Shown: positions 1 through 7,527, numbered from the stretch's first letter. The stretch: 12,810 bases of DNA from Porticoccaceae bacterium (GCA_003448675.1 DLXZ01000054.1:5528-18337), one strand, 5' to 3'. Program-made: numbers and translations. The notes: a model not told the origin generated them from the sequence alone.

Positions 1-1135
1 CCTGGGTGAAGGTATCGCCGATGCGCACCGTGCCGTGGTTGTGGATGCCGATGATGGCACCGGCATAGGCCTCTTCCACGTTTTCACGCTCGCCGGCAAG
101 GAAGGTCAGCGCGTCGGCGATGCGCACATCCTTGCCAATGCGTATGTGGCGCATTTTCATGCCACGCTGGTACTCGCCGGAACAAATACGCATAAAGGCA
201 ATACGGTCCCGGTGCTTGGGATCCATGTTCGCCTGAATCTTGAAAACAAAGCCGGAAAAATGCGCCTCACCCGCTTCGACAAATCGCTGCTCGGCTTCGC
301 GGCCCACAGGGGCCGGCGCCCACTTAACAAAACCATCGAGCATTTCCCGAACGCCAAAGTTACCCAGCGCCGTGCCAAAGAATACCGGTGTCAGCTCACC
401 AGCCAGATACGCTTCCAGATCAAATTCATTGGTAGCGCCGCGCACCAGTTCGATCTCATCGCAAATGTTGTCGTAATCGAAGCCGAGCAACTCCCGTGCC
501 GCCTCGCTGTCGAGGCCCTGGATGCGGGTGTCATCGGGAACCCGGTCACCCTGCCCCTGATGATAAACGTGGATAGTGTCGGAATATAGATCGTAAGTGC
601 CTTTAAAGGTCTTACCCATCCCCAGGGGCCAGTTAATGGGCGCGGCGGCAATTTTCAGCACCGCTTCCACTTCATCCAGCACTTCCACGGGGTCGCGAAT
701 ATCCCGGTCCATTTTGTTGATAAAACTGAGAATAGGCGTGCTGCGCAGGCGGCAGACATCCATCAGCTTGATGGTGCGCTCCTCCACACCCTTGGCGCCG
801 TCAATTACCATCAGCACCGAATCCACCGCCGTCAGAGTCCGGTAGGTATCCTCGGAAAAATCACCGTGCCCGGGGGTATCAAGCAGATTTACAGTACAAC
901 CTCCATAGGGAAACTGCATCACCGAGGAAGTCACGGAAATACCCCGTTCTTTTTCCATGGCCATCCAGTCGGAGGTTGCGTGACGGTCGCTTTTTTTACC
1001 CTTTACCGTGCCCGCGATCTGGATAGCATTGCCAAACAACAGCATCTTTTCGGTGATCGTGGTCTTGCCCGCATCCGGGTGGGAGATGATAGCGAAAGTC
1101 CGCCGATGAGCGAGTTCTTCCAGATAGGAATTCAT
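1..1135 (-). CDS. prfC: Peptide chain release factor 3 (RF3), 3' end cut by window edge
   Basis: RF3 is a translational GTPase that recycles RF1/RF2 from the ribosome after peptide release. About 378 of the roughly 530 residues usual for the family are present; the C-terminal part lies beyond base 1. The reverse-strand translation begins [20 protein letters not shown]. The G1 P-loop SHPDAGKT is at residues 18-25, the switch I segment ERGIS at about 63-67, DTPGH at 86-90 and NKMD at 140-143, followed by the RF3-typical RDIRDP. The visible C-terminal end contains [13 protein letters not shown], which matches the RF3 beta-barrel domain rather than EF-G. The ATG at 1133-1135 is chosen because it gives the canonical RF3 N-terminus; no strong Shine-Dalgarno sequence precedes it. 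A good sigma70 promoter lies about 45 bp upstream. The gene is divergent from the TonB receptor. Family assignment is close to certain. Confidence 0.96.
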   Translation of the reverse strand, partial: MNSYLEELAHRRTFAIISHPDAGKTTITEKMLLFGNAIQIAGTVKGKKSDRHATSDWMAMEKERGISVTSSVMQFPYGGCTVNLLDTPGHGDFSEDTYRTLTAVDSVLMVIDGAKGVEERTIKLMDVCRLRSTPILSFINKMDRDIRDPVEVLDEVEAVLKIAAAPINWPLGMGKTFKGTYDLYSDTIHVYHQGQGDRVPDDTRIQGLDSEAARELLGFDYDNICDEIELVRGATNEFDLEAYLAGELTPVFFGTALGNFGVREMLDGFVKWAPAPVGREAEQRFVEAGEAHFSGFVFKIQANMDPKHRDRIAFMRICSGEYQRGMKMRHIRIGKDVRIADALTFLAGERENVEEAYAGAIIGIHNHGTVRIGDTFTQ

Positions 1136-1178
1136 AGGACTGATGTCGGCCTGTGATGGTCAGTATTTTGGGCCGCGC

Positions 1179-1207
1179 ATTATAGCTCCCGCCAAAACGC
1201 TTGTCCC
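1179..1207 (-). promoter_or_regulatory. Sigma70-type promoter for prfC
   Basis: On the minus strand a perfect -10 TATAAT (1179-1184) is preceded by a 17-bp spacer and GGGACA (1202-1207), which matches four of six -35 consensus bases. Transcription would start near 1172, giving a 5' leader of about 36 nt before the prfC ATG at 1135. Seen directly in the sequence; promoter activity is inferred. Confidence 0.6.
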
Positions 1208-1254
1208 AAGGGGGCCTTCCCTTGAATACACCGAAAAAACTCCCCGATCGAACT

Positions 1255-1299
1255 GCGACAATTTGCCACATCGGCAGGCTTACACCACAGCGATAAAAT
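1255..1299 (+). promoter_or_regulatory. Candidate RegA/PrrA-like site and -10 element upstream of the TonB receptor
   Basis: GCGAC (1255-1259), a 5-bp AATTT spacer and GCCAC (1265-1269) resemble the two-block GCGNC...GNCGC pattern described for PrrA/RegA binding sites, with one mismatch in the second block. A TAAAAT that could serve as -10 lies at 1294-1299 with no good -35 in front of it. A start near 1306 would put the site around -44, the usual place for an activator that compensates for a weak -35. Short degenerate motifs occur by chance, so this remains a hypothesis. Confidence 0.25.
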
Positions 1300-1331
1300 T
1301 CGTCCAACTTTGCTGACGAGTAATTACTATT

Positions 1332-3524
1332 GTGAATAAAGCAAATAGCGCTTCGCGAACAAGCATTAAAGTAACATTCCCCCCCCTTGCGTTGTCTCCA
1401 CTAGCCCTCTTGCTAACAGCTACATTCATGGTGACGCCGCACGCATATGGCGACACCACGATCAACAACCATACGATTCTCGAAACCCCATCCTCCGCTT
1501 CGAACCCACGCAATCGCCGTATCGTGATGGAAGAAATTATCATCACCCAACCCGAAACAAATCCAGATATTCCCACCGTACTGCCTCTTCCTGTCGTCAC
1601 CTCTCAGCCGGACAGTGGCACGCTGCTCAAATCCCTGCCCGGCGCCAATATCAACAGCAACGGCCCGATCACCGGTATTGCGCAATACCGGGGACTCTAC
1701 GGCGACCGTGTGGCGGTGACCATGGATAACGAAATCGTGCTAAGCGGCGGGCCTAACGCCATGGATGCTCCGCTTTCCTACGCACCGCCTCTGCTTCTTG
1801 AGTCCCTTGCCCTGAACACGGGCATTACCCCGGTTTCGGAAAGTCAGGAATCGATTGGCGGGCATATCACCGCCACTCTTGACCGAGGCGATTTTGCCGA
1901 CACGAAAGACGGGGAATTGTCCGGCGCTTTCAACAGCCGCTACGGCTCGGTGGATGACGGCTTTAATCAGGCGCTGAAGGTGGTCGGGGCCAATGACCAG
2001 CACAAGGTCGCCGCGCTGGCGTCTTTCGACGAAGGCAGCGATGCCGAAACCGGCGATGGCAAAACCCTGGTCGATACCAGCTACCGGCGGGAACGCTACG
2101 ACCTCAGCTATGCCTGGCAGAACGATGCGAGCACCTTTACTATCGCCGGCGGCAAGCTGGATACGGAAGACACCGGCACACCCGCCCTACCCATGGACAT
2201 TCTCTACATCGACACAGACATCGCTAATTTTACCGCGAGCACGGAATACCGAGGCATCACCTATAAGGCGCGTACCGGCTATCGTCATGTCGATCACCGC
2301 ATGGATAATTTCTCCTTGCGCAGTAATGCCAACCCGATGATGTACCGCCAGAATGATGCCCATGGCCGGCAGTTCACCTGGGGCGGTAGCGCTGATATCC
2401 CCATCGACCTGGGCGTAGTGAGCATTGGTATAGATGGCGCGACCACGGTTCACGATGCCCTGATCACCAATCCCAATATGGCGATGTTCGCGGTGAAAAA
2501 TTTTGCCGATGCCGAGCGGGATATTTACGGGCTGTTCGTCCAGTGGCGCGGCGTAGCCGGAGCCTGGGACTTGGAAGCCGGCGCCCGCTACAACCACGTC
2601 AATATGGATAGCGACACCGTCTATGCTCAGGGCATGATGGCGATGATGCAGGGCATGGTCGATAGCCTGGCCGGTGATTTCAACAACAGTCAGCGTAAGC
2701 AGAATTTCGACAATATCGACATCGTTCTGAAAGCAGCCAGATCACTCAACGATACCACCAACATCAGCATCGGAGCCGGGCGCAAGAACCGAGCGCCCTC
2801 CTACCAGGAGTTGTATCTTTGGCTTCCCTTGGAGGCCACCGGCGGCCTGGCTGATGGCCGGACCTACGTCGGCAATCTCGACCTCGATAGCGAGGTCAAC
2901 CACGAGTTCAACATAGGCGTCGACTGGCGGGATGGTGATTTTTACGCCAACGGTCAGGTATTTTTTCGAAAGGTTGACGACTTCATTCAGGGCACCCCCT
3001 CCGGCAATATGACAGCAAATATGCTTGCCGCCATGATGTCAGGGCAAACGCCGCTACAGTTTAATAATATCGACGCCGAGCTCTATGGCTTCGATGGCCG
3101 TTACGGTGTGCTGCTCAACGATGCCTGGCGTCTCGACGGTGTGCTCAGCTACGTTCGAGGTGAGAACAAGGATAATGGCGACAACCTGTACCGCATCACG
3201 CCCCTTAGCCACCAGCTAGGCCTCACCTGGCAGCGTGGGCCGCTAACCGGCACCCTGGAGTCAGTGCTTTATGCCCGGCAATCGAAAACTTCAAAGTTCA
3301 ATGATGAGAAAAAAACCGCGGGATATGGCCTTGTTAACCTGCGCGGTCACTACCAGTTTAACGACTATTTCAACCTCAGCGCCGGTATCGAAAACCTGCT
3401 TGATAAAGACTATGTGGATCACCTGTCAGGCTATAACCGCAACGCGGACAGCGACATCGCCATCGGCGATCGCCTGCCGGGTCGCGGGCGCAACCTGTTT
3501 ATTGCCGTCAACGTGAACTGGTAG
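1332..3524 (+). CDS. TonB-dependent outer-membrane receptor, methionine-rich, possibly copper/metal
   Basis: A 730-residue outer-membrane beta-barrel receptor that would import a ligand using energy from TonB-ExbBD. A signal peptide spans about residues 1-40 (hydrophobic core LALLLTATF, cleavage likely after AYG). A TonB-box-like EEIIIT is at 67-72, the plug at about 85-190, and a 22-strand barrel should follow, ending NLFIAVNVNW with the aromatic C-terminus used by the BAM machinery. The plug contains GPNAMDAPLSYAPP, similar in form to the N-x-MD-x-P-x-x-Y-x-x-P segment of OprC/NosA copper receptors as I recall them. Methionines cluster at 336-337, 383/385, 435-442 and 560-569, mostly in predicted extracellular loops. 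The start is GTG without a clear ribosome binding site; no upstream ATG fits, and the downstream ATG (M33) would destroy the signal peptide. Eight consecutive cytosines lie at codons 16-19. TonB-receptor identity is firm; the metal ligand is inference. Confidence 0.9.
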   Translation: MNKANSASRTSIKVTFPPLALSPLALLLTATFMVTPHAYGDTTINNHTILETPSSASNPRNRRIVMEEIIITQPETNPDIPTVLPLPVVTSQPDSGTLLKSLPGANINSNGPITGIAQYRGLYGDRVAVTMDNEIVLSGGPNAMDAPLSYAPPLLLESLALNTGITPVSESQESIGGHITATLDRGDFADTKDGELSGAFNSRYGSVDDGFNQALKVVGANDQHKVAALASFDEGSDAETGDGKTLVDTSYRRERYDLSYAWQNDASTFTIAGGKLDTEDTGTPALPMDILYIDTDIANFTASTEYRGITYKARTGYRHVDHRMDNFSLRSNANPMMYRQNDAHGRQFTWGGSADIPIDLGVVSIGIDGATTVHDALITNPNMAMFAVKNFADAERDIYGLFVQWRGVAGAWDLEAGARYNHVNMDSDTVYAQGMMAMMQGMVDSLAGDFNNSQRKQNFDNIDIVLKAARSLNDTTNISIGAGRKNRAPSYQELYLWLPLEATGGLADGRTYVGNLDLDSEVNHEFNIGVDWRDGDFYANGQVFFRKVDDFIQGTPSGNMTANMLAAMMSGQTPLQFNNIDAELYGFDGRYGVLLNDAWRLDGVLSYVRGENKDNGDNLYRITPLSHQLGLTWQRGPLTGTLESVLYARQSKTSKFNDEKKTAGYGLVNLRGHYQFNDYFNLSAGIENLLDKDYVDHLSGYNRNADSDIAIGDRLPGRGRNLFIAVNVNW
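1379..1386 (+). repeat. Poly-C tract (8 C) in receptor signal-peptide codons
   Basis: Eight consecutive cytosines span codons 16-19 (TTC CCC CCC CTT, encoding F-P-P-L) of the TonB receptor. A gain or loss of one base would frameshift the protein before signal-peptide cleavage. The length is at the low end of tracts known to mediate slipped-strand phase variation. Confidence 0.9.
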
Positions 3525-3538
3525 AAAGGAAACCACCC

Positions 3539-3573
3539 GGGGCGTTGGTTTGAGTGGCCGGGACCAACACCCC
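3539..3573 (+). terminator. Inverted repeat between receptor and regB, possible weak terminator or attenuator
   Basis: GGGGCGTTGGT (3539-3549) pairs with ACCAACACCCC (3563-3573) over 10 of 11 positions with a 13-nt loop, 15 nt after the receptor stop codon. Only two T residues follow, so it is not a canonical intrinsic terminator. It may reduce readthrough into the kinase gene or protect the 3' end of the receptor mRNA. Confidence 0.45.
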
Positions 3574-3603
3574 TTGGGCTGATCGCAGCCAATTTGCTAG
3601 CAT
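3574..3603 (+). promoter_or_regulatory. Candidate extended -10 promoter for regB-regA
   Basis: TTGGGC (3574-3579) is followed after 18 bp by TAGCAT (3598-3603), directly preceded by TGC, an extended -10 arrangement. The predicted start would fall at about 3610, the A of the kinase ATG, which would make the transcript leaderless. That fits the lack of any Shine-Dalgarno sequence. Both hexamers are only partial matches. Confidence 0.3.
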
Positions 3604-3609
3604 GGCCGA

Positions 3610-4890
3610 ATGAAAAACCAAGCCACCCATATCGCCGCGGCGCGGGCCAACTTACGCCAACTCAGTTATATCCGTTACATAGCCATAGGCGGGCAAGCCC
3701 TTACCCTGTTTGTATTCAGCCAGATATACCCCTTGGGCCTGCCTATCCAGGCCCTGAGCGGGATGGTCGTGGTTTTTTTCTTCGTTGCCGTCGCCACCCA
3801 CTGGCGCACTTACCTGTCCCGAACTATTTCCAACGGCGAATTCTTTTCCCATCTTCTGATGGATATTTTCGCCCTCAGCGCCGTGGTTTACTTCAGTGGC
3901 GGCGCCAACAACCCCTTTATTTCATACTATCTCGTGCCCATCAGCATTGCGGCCATCACCCTGCCCGGCGCCATGACCTGGGCTGTTACCCTGGTTTCGC
4001 TGGCTGGCTACAGCCTGTTGGTATTTTTCCATCACCCGATTGGTGGGCTCGACCCACACAGCGCGCATACCGGTGAGCCCGGATTTTCCAACAACCTCCA
4101 TATTCTGGGTATGTGGATCAATTTCGGTTTAAGCGCCGGCCTTATTACCTACTTCGTTGTGCGTATGGCGAACGCCCTCAGGCTTCAGGAAGCCGAACTT
4201 AGCGCCCAGAAGGAGGAACAAATGCAGGATGAACAATTGCTGGCTATCGCTACCCAGGCCGCCAGTGCAGCTCATGAACTGGGCACCCCCCTAAACACCA
4301 TGAAATTATTGATCGACGAGTTAAAGACCTCAACACTATCGCTGAATCATCAGGAGGATCTAAACACCCTTGATGAACAGATCCAGCGTTGCCACGGAAC
4401 CCTCCAAAGCCTGGTTCGCGCGGCAGCCATTGAAGGCGAGGAGCCAGATGTGGTTACAGTATCCAGTTACGTGGCCAGCCTGCTGGATAGCTGGCAATTG
4501 CTCCGCCCGGAAATTCACCCCGCTATCATCATCGCAAGGGATTGCCCGGAGGTCCGCGCCCGCTTTCATCCAGTACTGCGTCAATCCCTACAGAATTTAC
4601 TTAACAACGCCGCCGACGCCAGTCCGGACTATGTGGCGGTTGAGATACGCTGGAACGAAAGCGCGCTTTACCTGGAAATTCGAGATCGGGGTCCAGGCAT
4701 CACGCCCGAACAAGCGGAAAAACTGGGTACGCCAAGGCCAAGTAAAAAGCCCGGCGGGCTGGGCATTGGCCTGTTTTTAAGCCACAACAGCTTGAACCGC
4801 CACGGCGGGCGAGTCAGCCTTACCAACGCCGAGGGTGGAGGGCTGATCACGTCGGTAAGCCTGCCCCTCAACAGAGTGAAGCACGCATGA
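3610..4890 (+). CDS. regB: Redox sensor histidine kinase, RegB/PrrB/RoxS family
   Basis: A 426-residue inner-membrane sensor kinase expected to autophosphorylate and pass phosphate to the RegA-type regulator encoded next. About six hydrophobic segments occupy residues 20-185. Between the membrane segments lies GGANNPF at 97-103, an exact match to the GGxxNPF heptapeptide assigned to quinone sensing in RegB. The H-box AAHELGTPLNTMK carries the phosphoacceptor H222, and the cytosolic cysteine in QRCHGTL (C261) corresponds to the redox-active cysteine of RegB. The ATPase domain follows: N-box LQNLLNNAADA (327-337), G1 DRGPGI (359-364) and G2 GGLGIGL (382-388). All key residues are present and the length is normal. 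The ATG at 3610 lacks a ribosome binding site. The stop overlaps the regulator start by ATGA, implying translational coupling. Naming by Rhodobacter homology; in Pseudomonas the equivalent is roxS. Confidence 0.92.
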   Translation: MKNQATHIAAARANLRQLSYIRYIAIGGQALTLFVFSQIYPLGLPIQALSGMVVVFFFVAVATHWRTYLSRTISNGEFFSHLLMDIFALSAVVYFSGGANNPFISYYLVPISIAAITLPGAMTWAVTLVSLAGYSLLVFFHHPIGGLDPHSAHTGEPGFSNNLHILGMWINFGLSAGLITYFVVRMANALRLQEAELSAQKEEQMQDEQLLAIATQAASAAHELGTPLNTMKLLIDELKTSTLSLNHQEDLNTLDEQIQRCHGTLQSLVRAAAIEGEEPDVVTVSSYVASLLDSWQLLRPEIHPAIIIARDCPEVRARFHPVLRQSLQNLLNNAADASPDYVAVEIRWNESALYLEIRDRGPGITPEQAEKLGTPRPSKKPGGLGIGLFLSHNSLNRHGGRVSLTNAEGGGLITSVSLPLNRVKHA

Positions 4891-5432
4891 GCAATACTTC
4901 TGCTGTGGATACCTATCTGGTTATCGACGATGATGAAGTCTTTGCCCAAATACTTGCCCGGAGCCTTACGCGGCTGGGCAAAAAGGTAGGCATTGCGCAC
5001 GACGAAGCCGGAGCGCTGGAAGCCAATCGTCTACAGCTACCGCAGCGTATTGTCCTGGATTTAAAACTCGAACAAAGCTCGGGCCTGCACTTGATTCAGC
5101 AGCTGAAAGCGGCTAATCCCCGGGCGTCAATCGTGATTTTGACCGGTTATTCAAGCATCGCGACCGCCGTGGAAGCGATAAAGCTGGGGGCCGAACACTA
5201 TCTGTGCAAACCCGCCAGCGTCGAGGAAATTATCAACGCCTTTGAAAAAACCACCGGCGATCCGGAAACCAGCCTGGCGGAAAACCCTCCGTCGATAGAC
5301 CGGATGGAGTGGGAACATATCCAACGCGTGCTGGAGCAACACCAGGGGAATGTCTCCGCTACCGCGCGCTCATTGGGAATGCATCGAAGAACACTTCAAC
5401 GAAAACTCAGCAAAAAACCCAGAAAACTGTAA
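4887..5432 (+). CDS. regA: Redox response regulator, RegA/PrrA/RoxR family
   Basis: A 181-residue cytoplasmic transcription factor, the usual length for RegA. The receiver domain (about residues 9-125) has the acidic cluster DDD at 14-16, the phosphoacceptor D58 in VLDLKLE, the conserved threonine in ILTGYSS, and K108 in LCKPAS. The C-terminal Fis-type helix-turn-helix includes NVSATARSLGMHRRTLQRKL; the HRRTLQRKL recognition helix is the signature of RegA orthologues, which control respiration and redox balance by binding GC-rich sites. Its ATG overlaps the kinase stop (ATGA), so the two are surely one operon. The TonB receptor upstream is a plausible target. Eight base pairs separate its TAA from the sulfotransferase ATG. 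The assignment is confident; the regulon here is not visible. Confidence 0.93.
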   Translation: MSNTSAVDTYLVIDDDEVFAQILARSLTRLGKKVGIAHDEAGALEANRLQLPQRIVLDLKLEQSSGLHLIQQLKAANPRASIVILTGYSSIATAVEAIKLGAEHYLCKPASVEEIINAFEKTTGDPETSLAENPPSIDRMEWEHIQRVLEQHQGNVSATARSLGMHRRTLQRKLSKKPRKL

Positions 5433-5440
5433 CTCAAGAC

Positions 5441-6553
5441 ATGTCAGCATCCCGAGAACAAATCAATAATGCGTACGATCTCCTGCTTGGTCGACGTCCT
5501 GAAAACGATCACATGGTCAAGGAATACATTGACGGCTTGACAGATATATTTCAACTGGTCGATCAAATACTCTCCTCGGACGAATACAACGACAATTACT
5601 GCAAGGCAAGACTAGCGAATATAGCATCCACCAATGCCCTCACTGAGCGATTATTCATCTTGTTATTAAACCGTCCAGCGGACCCTGGAGAGCTAAGAGA
5701 TGCCGCCAAACACAAGTCTTTACTCGAACTACACCGATATATTTTTGATCATCCAGAATATGTTTCGCTAGCGAAACGGCGGGTTTACATAGCGAGAAGT
5801 GAGCTGAAATTAGCGCGTCTAAACGAAAGTTACGGCCATATACCCAAATTAATATATCTACATATCCCCAAGACAGCGGGGAAAGCGTTTGAATTTCTAC
5901 TTGAAAAAAACTACCCCGAAGACACCAGCCTCTCGACATCGAGGATTATTAATAAAAACCGATGGCTGAACTCTCGCGTCATAGGAGGGCACGAACCGTA
6001 CAGCGAATACCGCCTCATGGAAAACAAAAAATTGTATATCGGCATAGTTCGTGACCCGGTTGAGAGAGCCTTATCGAGGTTTAACTATTATCGGTCTATC
6101 AAGGGTCCGTCCTTTTCACAGCGCGAAGCCAAAGGATTTGACCACGAAAACTTATTAACTACTATAGAAAATTCTAATTTTAGAACGGAGTTCGTAGACA
6201 ATTATCAATGCAGGTTTTTATCTGGAAAGCCAAATTTCAGATCAGTAAAGCATGCATTTGGACAAGATGACTTTATCATCGGATCATTGGAACATATTTC
6301 CGAATTCACAAAATTCCTTAGCCAGCGACTTCAATGGCCGATTACTGACTTACCGGTAATAAACAACGCCTCTAATCGAGAATATGTGGAGGAATTAAAG
6401 GCGGATCGCGCCCTGGTCCGGAAACTGCGTTGGCTTAATAGACAGGATCAAAAATTACACCGCTTTATCGAGGAAAAAGGCGTCTACACCAGTTGCCGGC
6501 CTGACTATGATTTCAGGCCTTTTTTCCCTAAAAACATCACACAGCCAGTATAG
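5441..6553 (+). CDS. Sulfotransferase-like protein with N-terminal DUF4214-like repeats
   Basis: A 370-residue protein when started at the ATG at 5441. The reading frame stays open upstream to 5309, but that stretch lies inside regA and is not RegA-independent coding. The N-terminus holds two similar segments, AYDLLLGRRPEN (11-22) to SSDEYND and LFILLLNRPADPGEL (71-85) to DHPEYV, each in the style of DUF4214 (LLGRxPDxxGL...). The C-terminal part resembles Sulfotransfer_2-type enzymes, which move sulfate from PAPS to carbohydrate hydroxyls: the 5'-phosphosulfate loop HIPKTAGKAF is at 141-150 and the 3'-phosphate motif GIVRDPVERALSRF at 201-214. No signal peptide or membrane segment is seen. 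Base and codon use are visibly AT-richer than in the neighbours, suggesting horizontal transfer. The acceptor substrate is unknown; such proteins often sit in surface-polysaccharide clusters, which are absent here. It may be expressed by readthrough from regBA. Confidence 0.82.
   Translation: MSASREQINNAYDLLLGRRPENDHMVKEYIDGLTDIFQLVDQILSSDEYNDNYCKARLANIASTNALTERLFILLLNRPADPGELRDAAKHKSLLELHRYIFDHPEYVSLAKRRVYIARSELKLARLNESYGHIPKLIYLHIPKTAGKAFEFLLEKNYPEDTSLSTSRIINKNRWLNSRVIGGHEPYSEYRLMENKKLYIGIVRDPVERALSRFNYYRSIKGPSFSQREAKGFDHENLLTTIENSNFRTEFVDNYQCRFLSGKPNFRSVKHAFGQDDFIIGSLEHISEFTKFLSQRLQWPITDLPVINNASNREYVEELKADRALVRKLRWLNRQDQKLHRFIEEKGVYTSCRPDYDFRPFFPKNITQPV
6498..6525 (+). terminator. Intrinsic terminator inside the 3' end of the sulfotransferase gene
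   Basis: GGCCTGA (6498-6504) and TCAGGCC (6513-6519) form a perfect 7-bp stem with an 8-nt loop, followed immediately by six T residues (6520-6525). It overlaps codons for about residues 353-362, and its predicted 3' end is about 26 nt before the TAG at 6551. It could stop plus-strand transcription before the converging qmcA. Confidence 0.7.
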
Positions 6554-6567
6554 TTAAAATATAAAAA

Positions 6568-7419
6568 CTACCTCTGACCATTCATCAATCCTCGGACTGC
6601 CGCTGGAATATCCGCCGGAATCACTATCATTTTTGAATTGTTAGAGGCGGCCATCTCTTTCATGGCCCCAATATAGTTTTCGCCGAGCAGATACATCACC
6701 GGCAAATCATTGGCGCCCACGGCCTCGGTGACTTTTTCGATAGCCTCGCGTGTAGCTTCGGCCAGAACAATCTTGGCTTCCGCGTCCCGTCGGGAGGCTT
6801 CCAGACGACCATCGGCTTCGAGGATGGCGGCAGACTTTTCACCATCGGCGCGGGTAACCGTTGCCCGGCGCTGACGTTCAGCAGCAGCCTGTTCTTCCAT
6901 CGCCGCTTGCATGGTGTTGGAGGGGTTAATATCCTGAATTTCCACCGTCTTGAGGGTGATTCCCCAATCGGCAATGTCGTCGGAAATTGATGCTTTCAAC
7001 TGAACTTTGATTTTATCCCGCGATGACAGCGCGTCATCCAGTTTCATCTCGCCGACAATGGAACGCAATGACGTCTGCACCAGCGTGCGGATAGCAATTT
7101 CGTAATCCTCTACACCGTACACCGCTTTTTCCGGAGACAGAATATTGATATAGGCGACGGCATTGGCAATGATCACTACATTATCGAGAGTGATCACTTC
7201 CTGAGAGGGAATATCGAGCACAATATCCTTGGTAGTAACTTTATAGGCAACGTTATCGATAAAGGGAACAATAAATTGCAGGCCCGGCGACAGTGTCTGG
7301 TGATATTTACCCAGCCGTTGAATCACCCACTTGCTGCCCTGGGGAACCTGTTTGACACCGCGATATAAAGTGACCGCAATAAGAGCCAAAATAGCAAAAA
7401 CAACAATCGATCCGTCCAT
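6568..7419 (-). CDS. qmcA: SPFH/Band 7 membrane protein, QmcA (stomatin/paraslipin-like)
   Basis: A 283-residue stomatin-like protein that assembles into large oligomers on the inner membrane and is thought to organise microdomains and membrane-protein quality control. One N-terminal membrane anchor spans about residues 4-20. The SPFH domain follows, with VPQGSKWVIQRLGKYHQTLSPGLQ at the start (about 25-48, typical of the family) and LRSIVGEMKLDD further on. A charged Ala/Glu/Arg-rich coiled coil runs from about 170 to 230 (AMEEQAAAERQRRA...), ending in a conserved tail with LLGENYIGAMKEMA. Length matches the family. The gene follows nfeD by 108 bp in the same direction, the usual partnership. 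It converges with the sulfotransferase, leaving only 14 bp between stop codons, and no terminator of its own is evident. The ATG at 7419 gives the canonical anchor. Confidence 0.93.
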   Translation of the reverse strand: MDGSIVVFAILALIAVTLYRGVKQVPQGSKWVIQRLGKYHQTLSPGLQFIVPFIDNVAYKVTTKDIVLDIPSQEVITLDNVVIIANAVAYINILSPEKAVYGVEDYEIAIRTLVQTSLRSIVGEMKLDDALSSRDKIKVQLKASISDDIADWGITLKTVEIQDINPSNTMQAAMEEQAAAERQRRATVTRADGEKSAAILEADGRLEASRRDAEAKIVLAEATREAIEKVTEAVGANDLPVMYLLGENYIGAMKEMAASNNSKMIVIPADIPAAVRGLMNGQR

Positions 7420-7439
7420 ATTCCTATTTCCCGTACGTC

Positions 7440-7466
7440 AGTATAAATTTCAGTTTTCGGTCACAA
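7440..7466 (-). promoter_or_regulatory. Possible internal promoter for qmcA
   Basis: In the nfeD-qmcA gap, TTGTGA (7461-7466) and TATACT (7440-7445) occur on the minus strand with a 15-bp spacer, shorter than optimal. The rather long 108-bp gap makes an internal promoter reasonable, but the evidence is weak. Confidence 0.28.
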
Positions 7467-7527
7467 TCTCTTTATGATGCGGTCAGTGATTTGTCGAAAA
7501 CTCAACACCCGCAGCTTATCGTTTCGG

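Noticed and set aside
35..589. A 184-codon plus-strand open frame opposite prfC
   Set aside because: The minus strand encodes an uninterrupted RF3 across this interval; the plus frame shows no recognisable domain.
1325..1330. TACTAT as a -10 for the TonB receptor
   Set aside because: It would place the transcription start inside the codons after the GTG, leaving no complete coding sequence.
5309..5440. Upstream extension of the sulfotransferase reading frame
   Set aside because: These 44 codons lie inside the RegA helix-turn-helix region and encode a Thr/Lys-rich stretch with no family similarity; the ATG at 5441, just after the regA stop, is the natural start.
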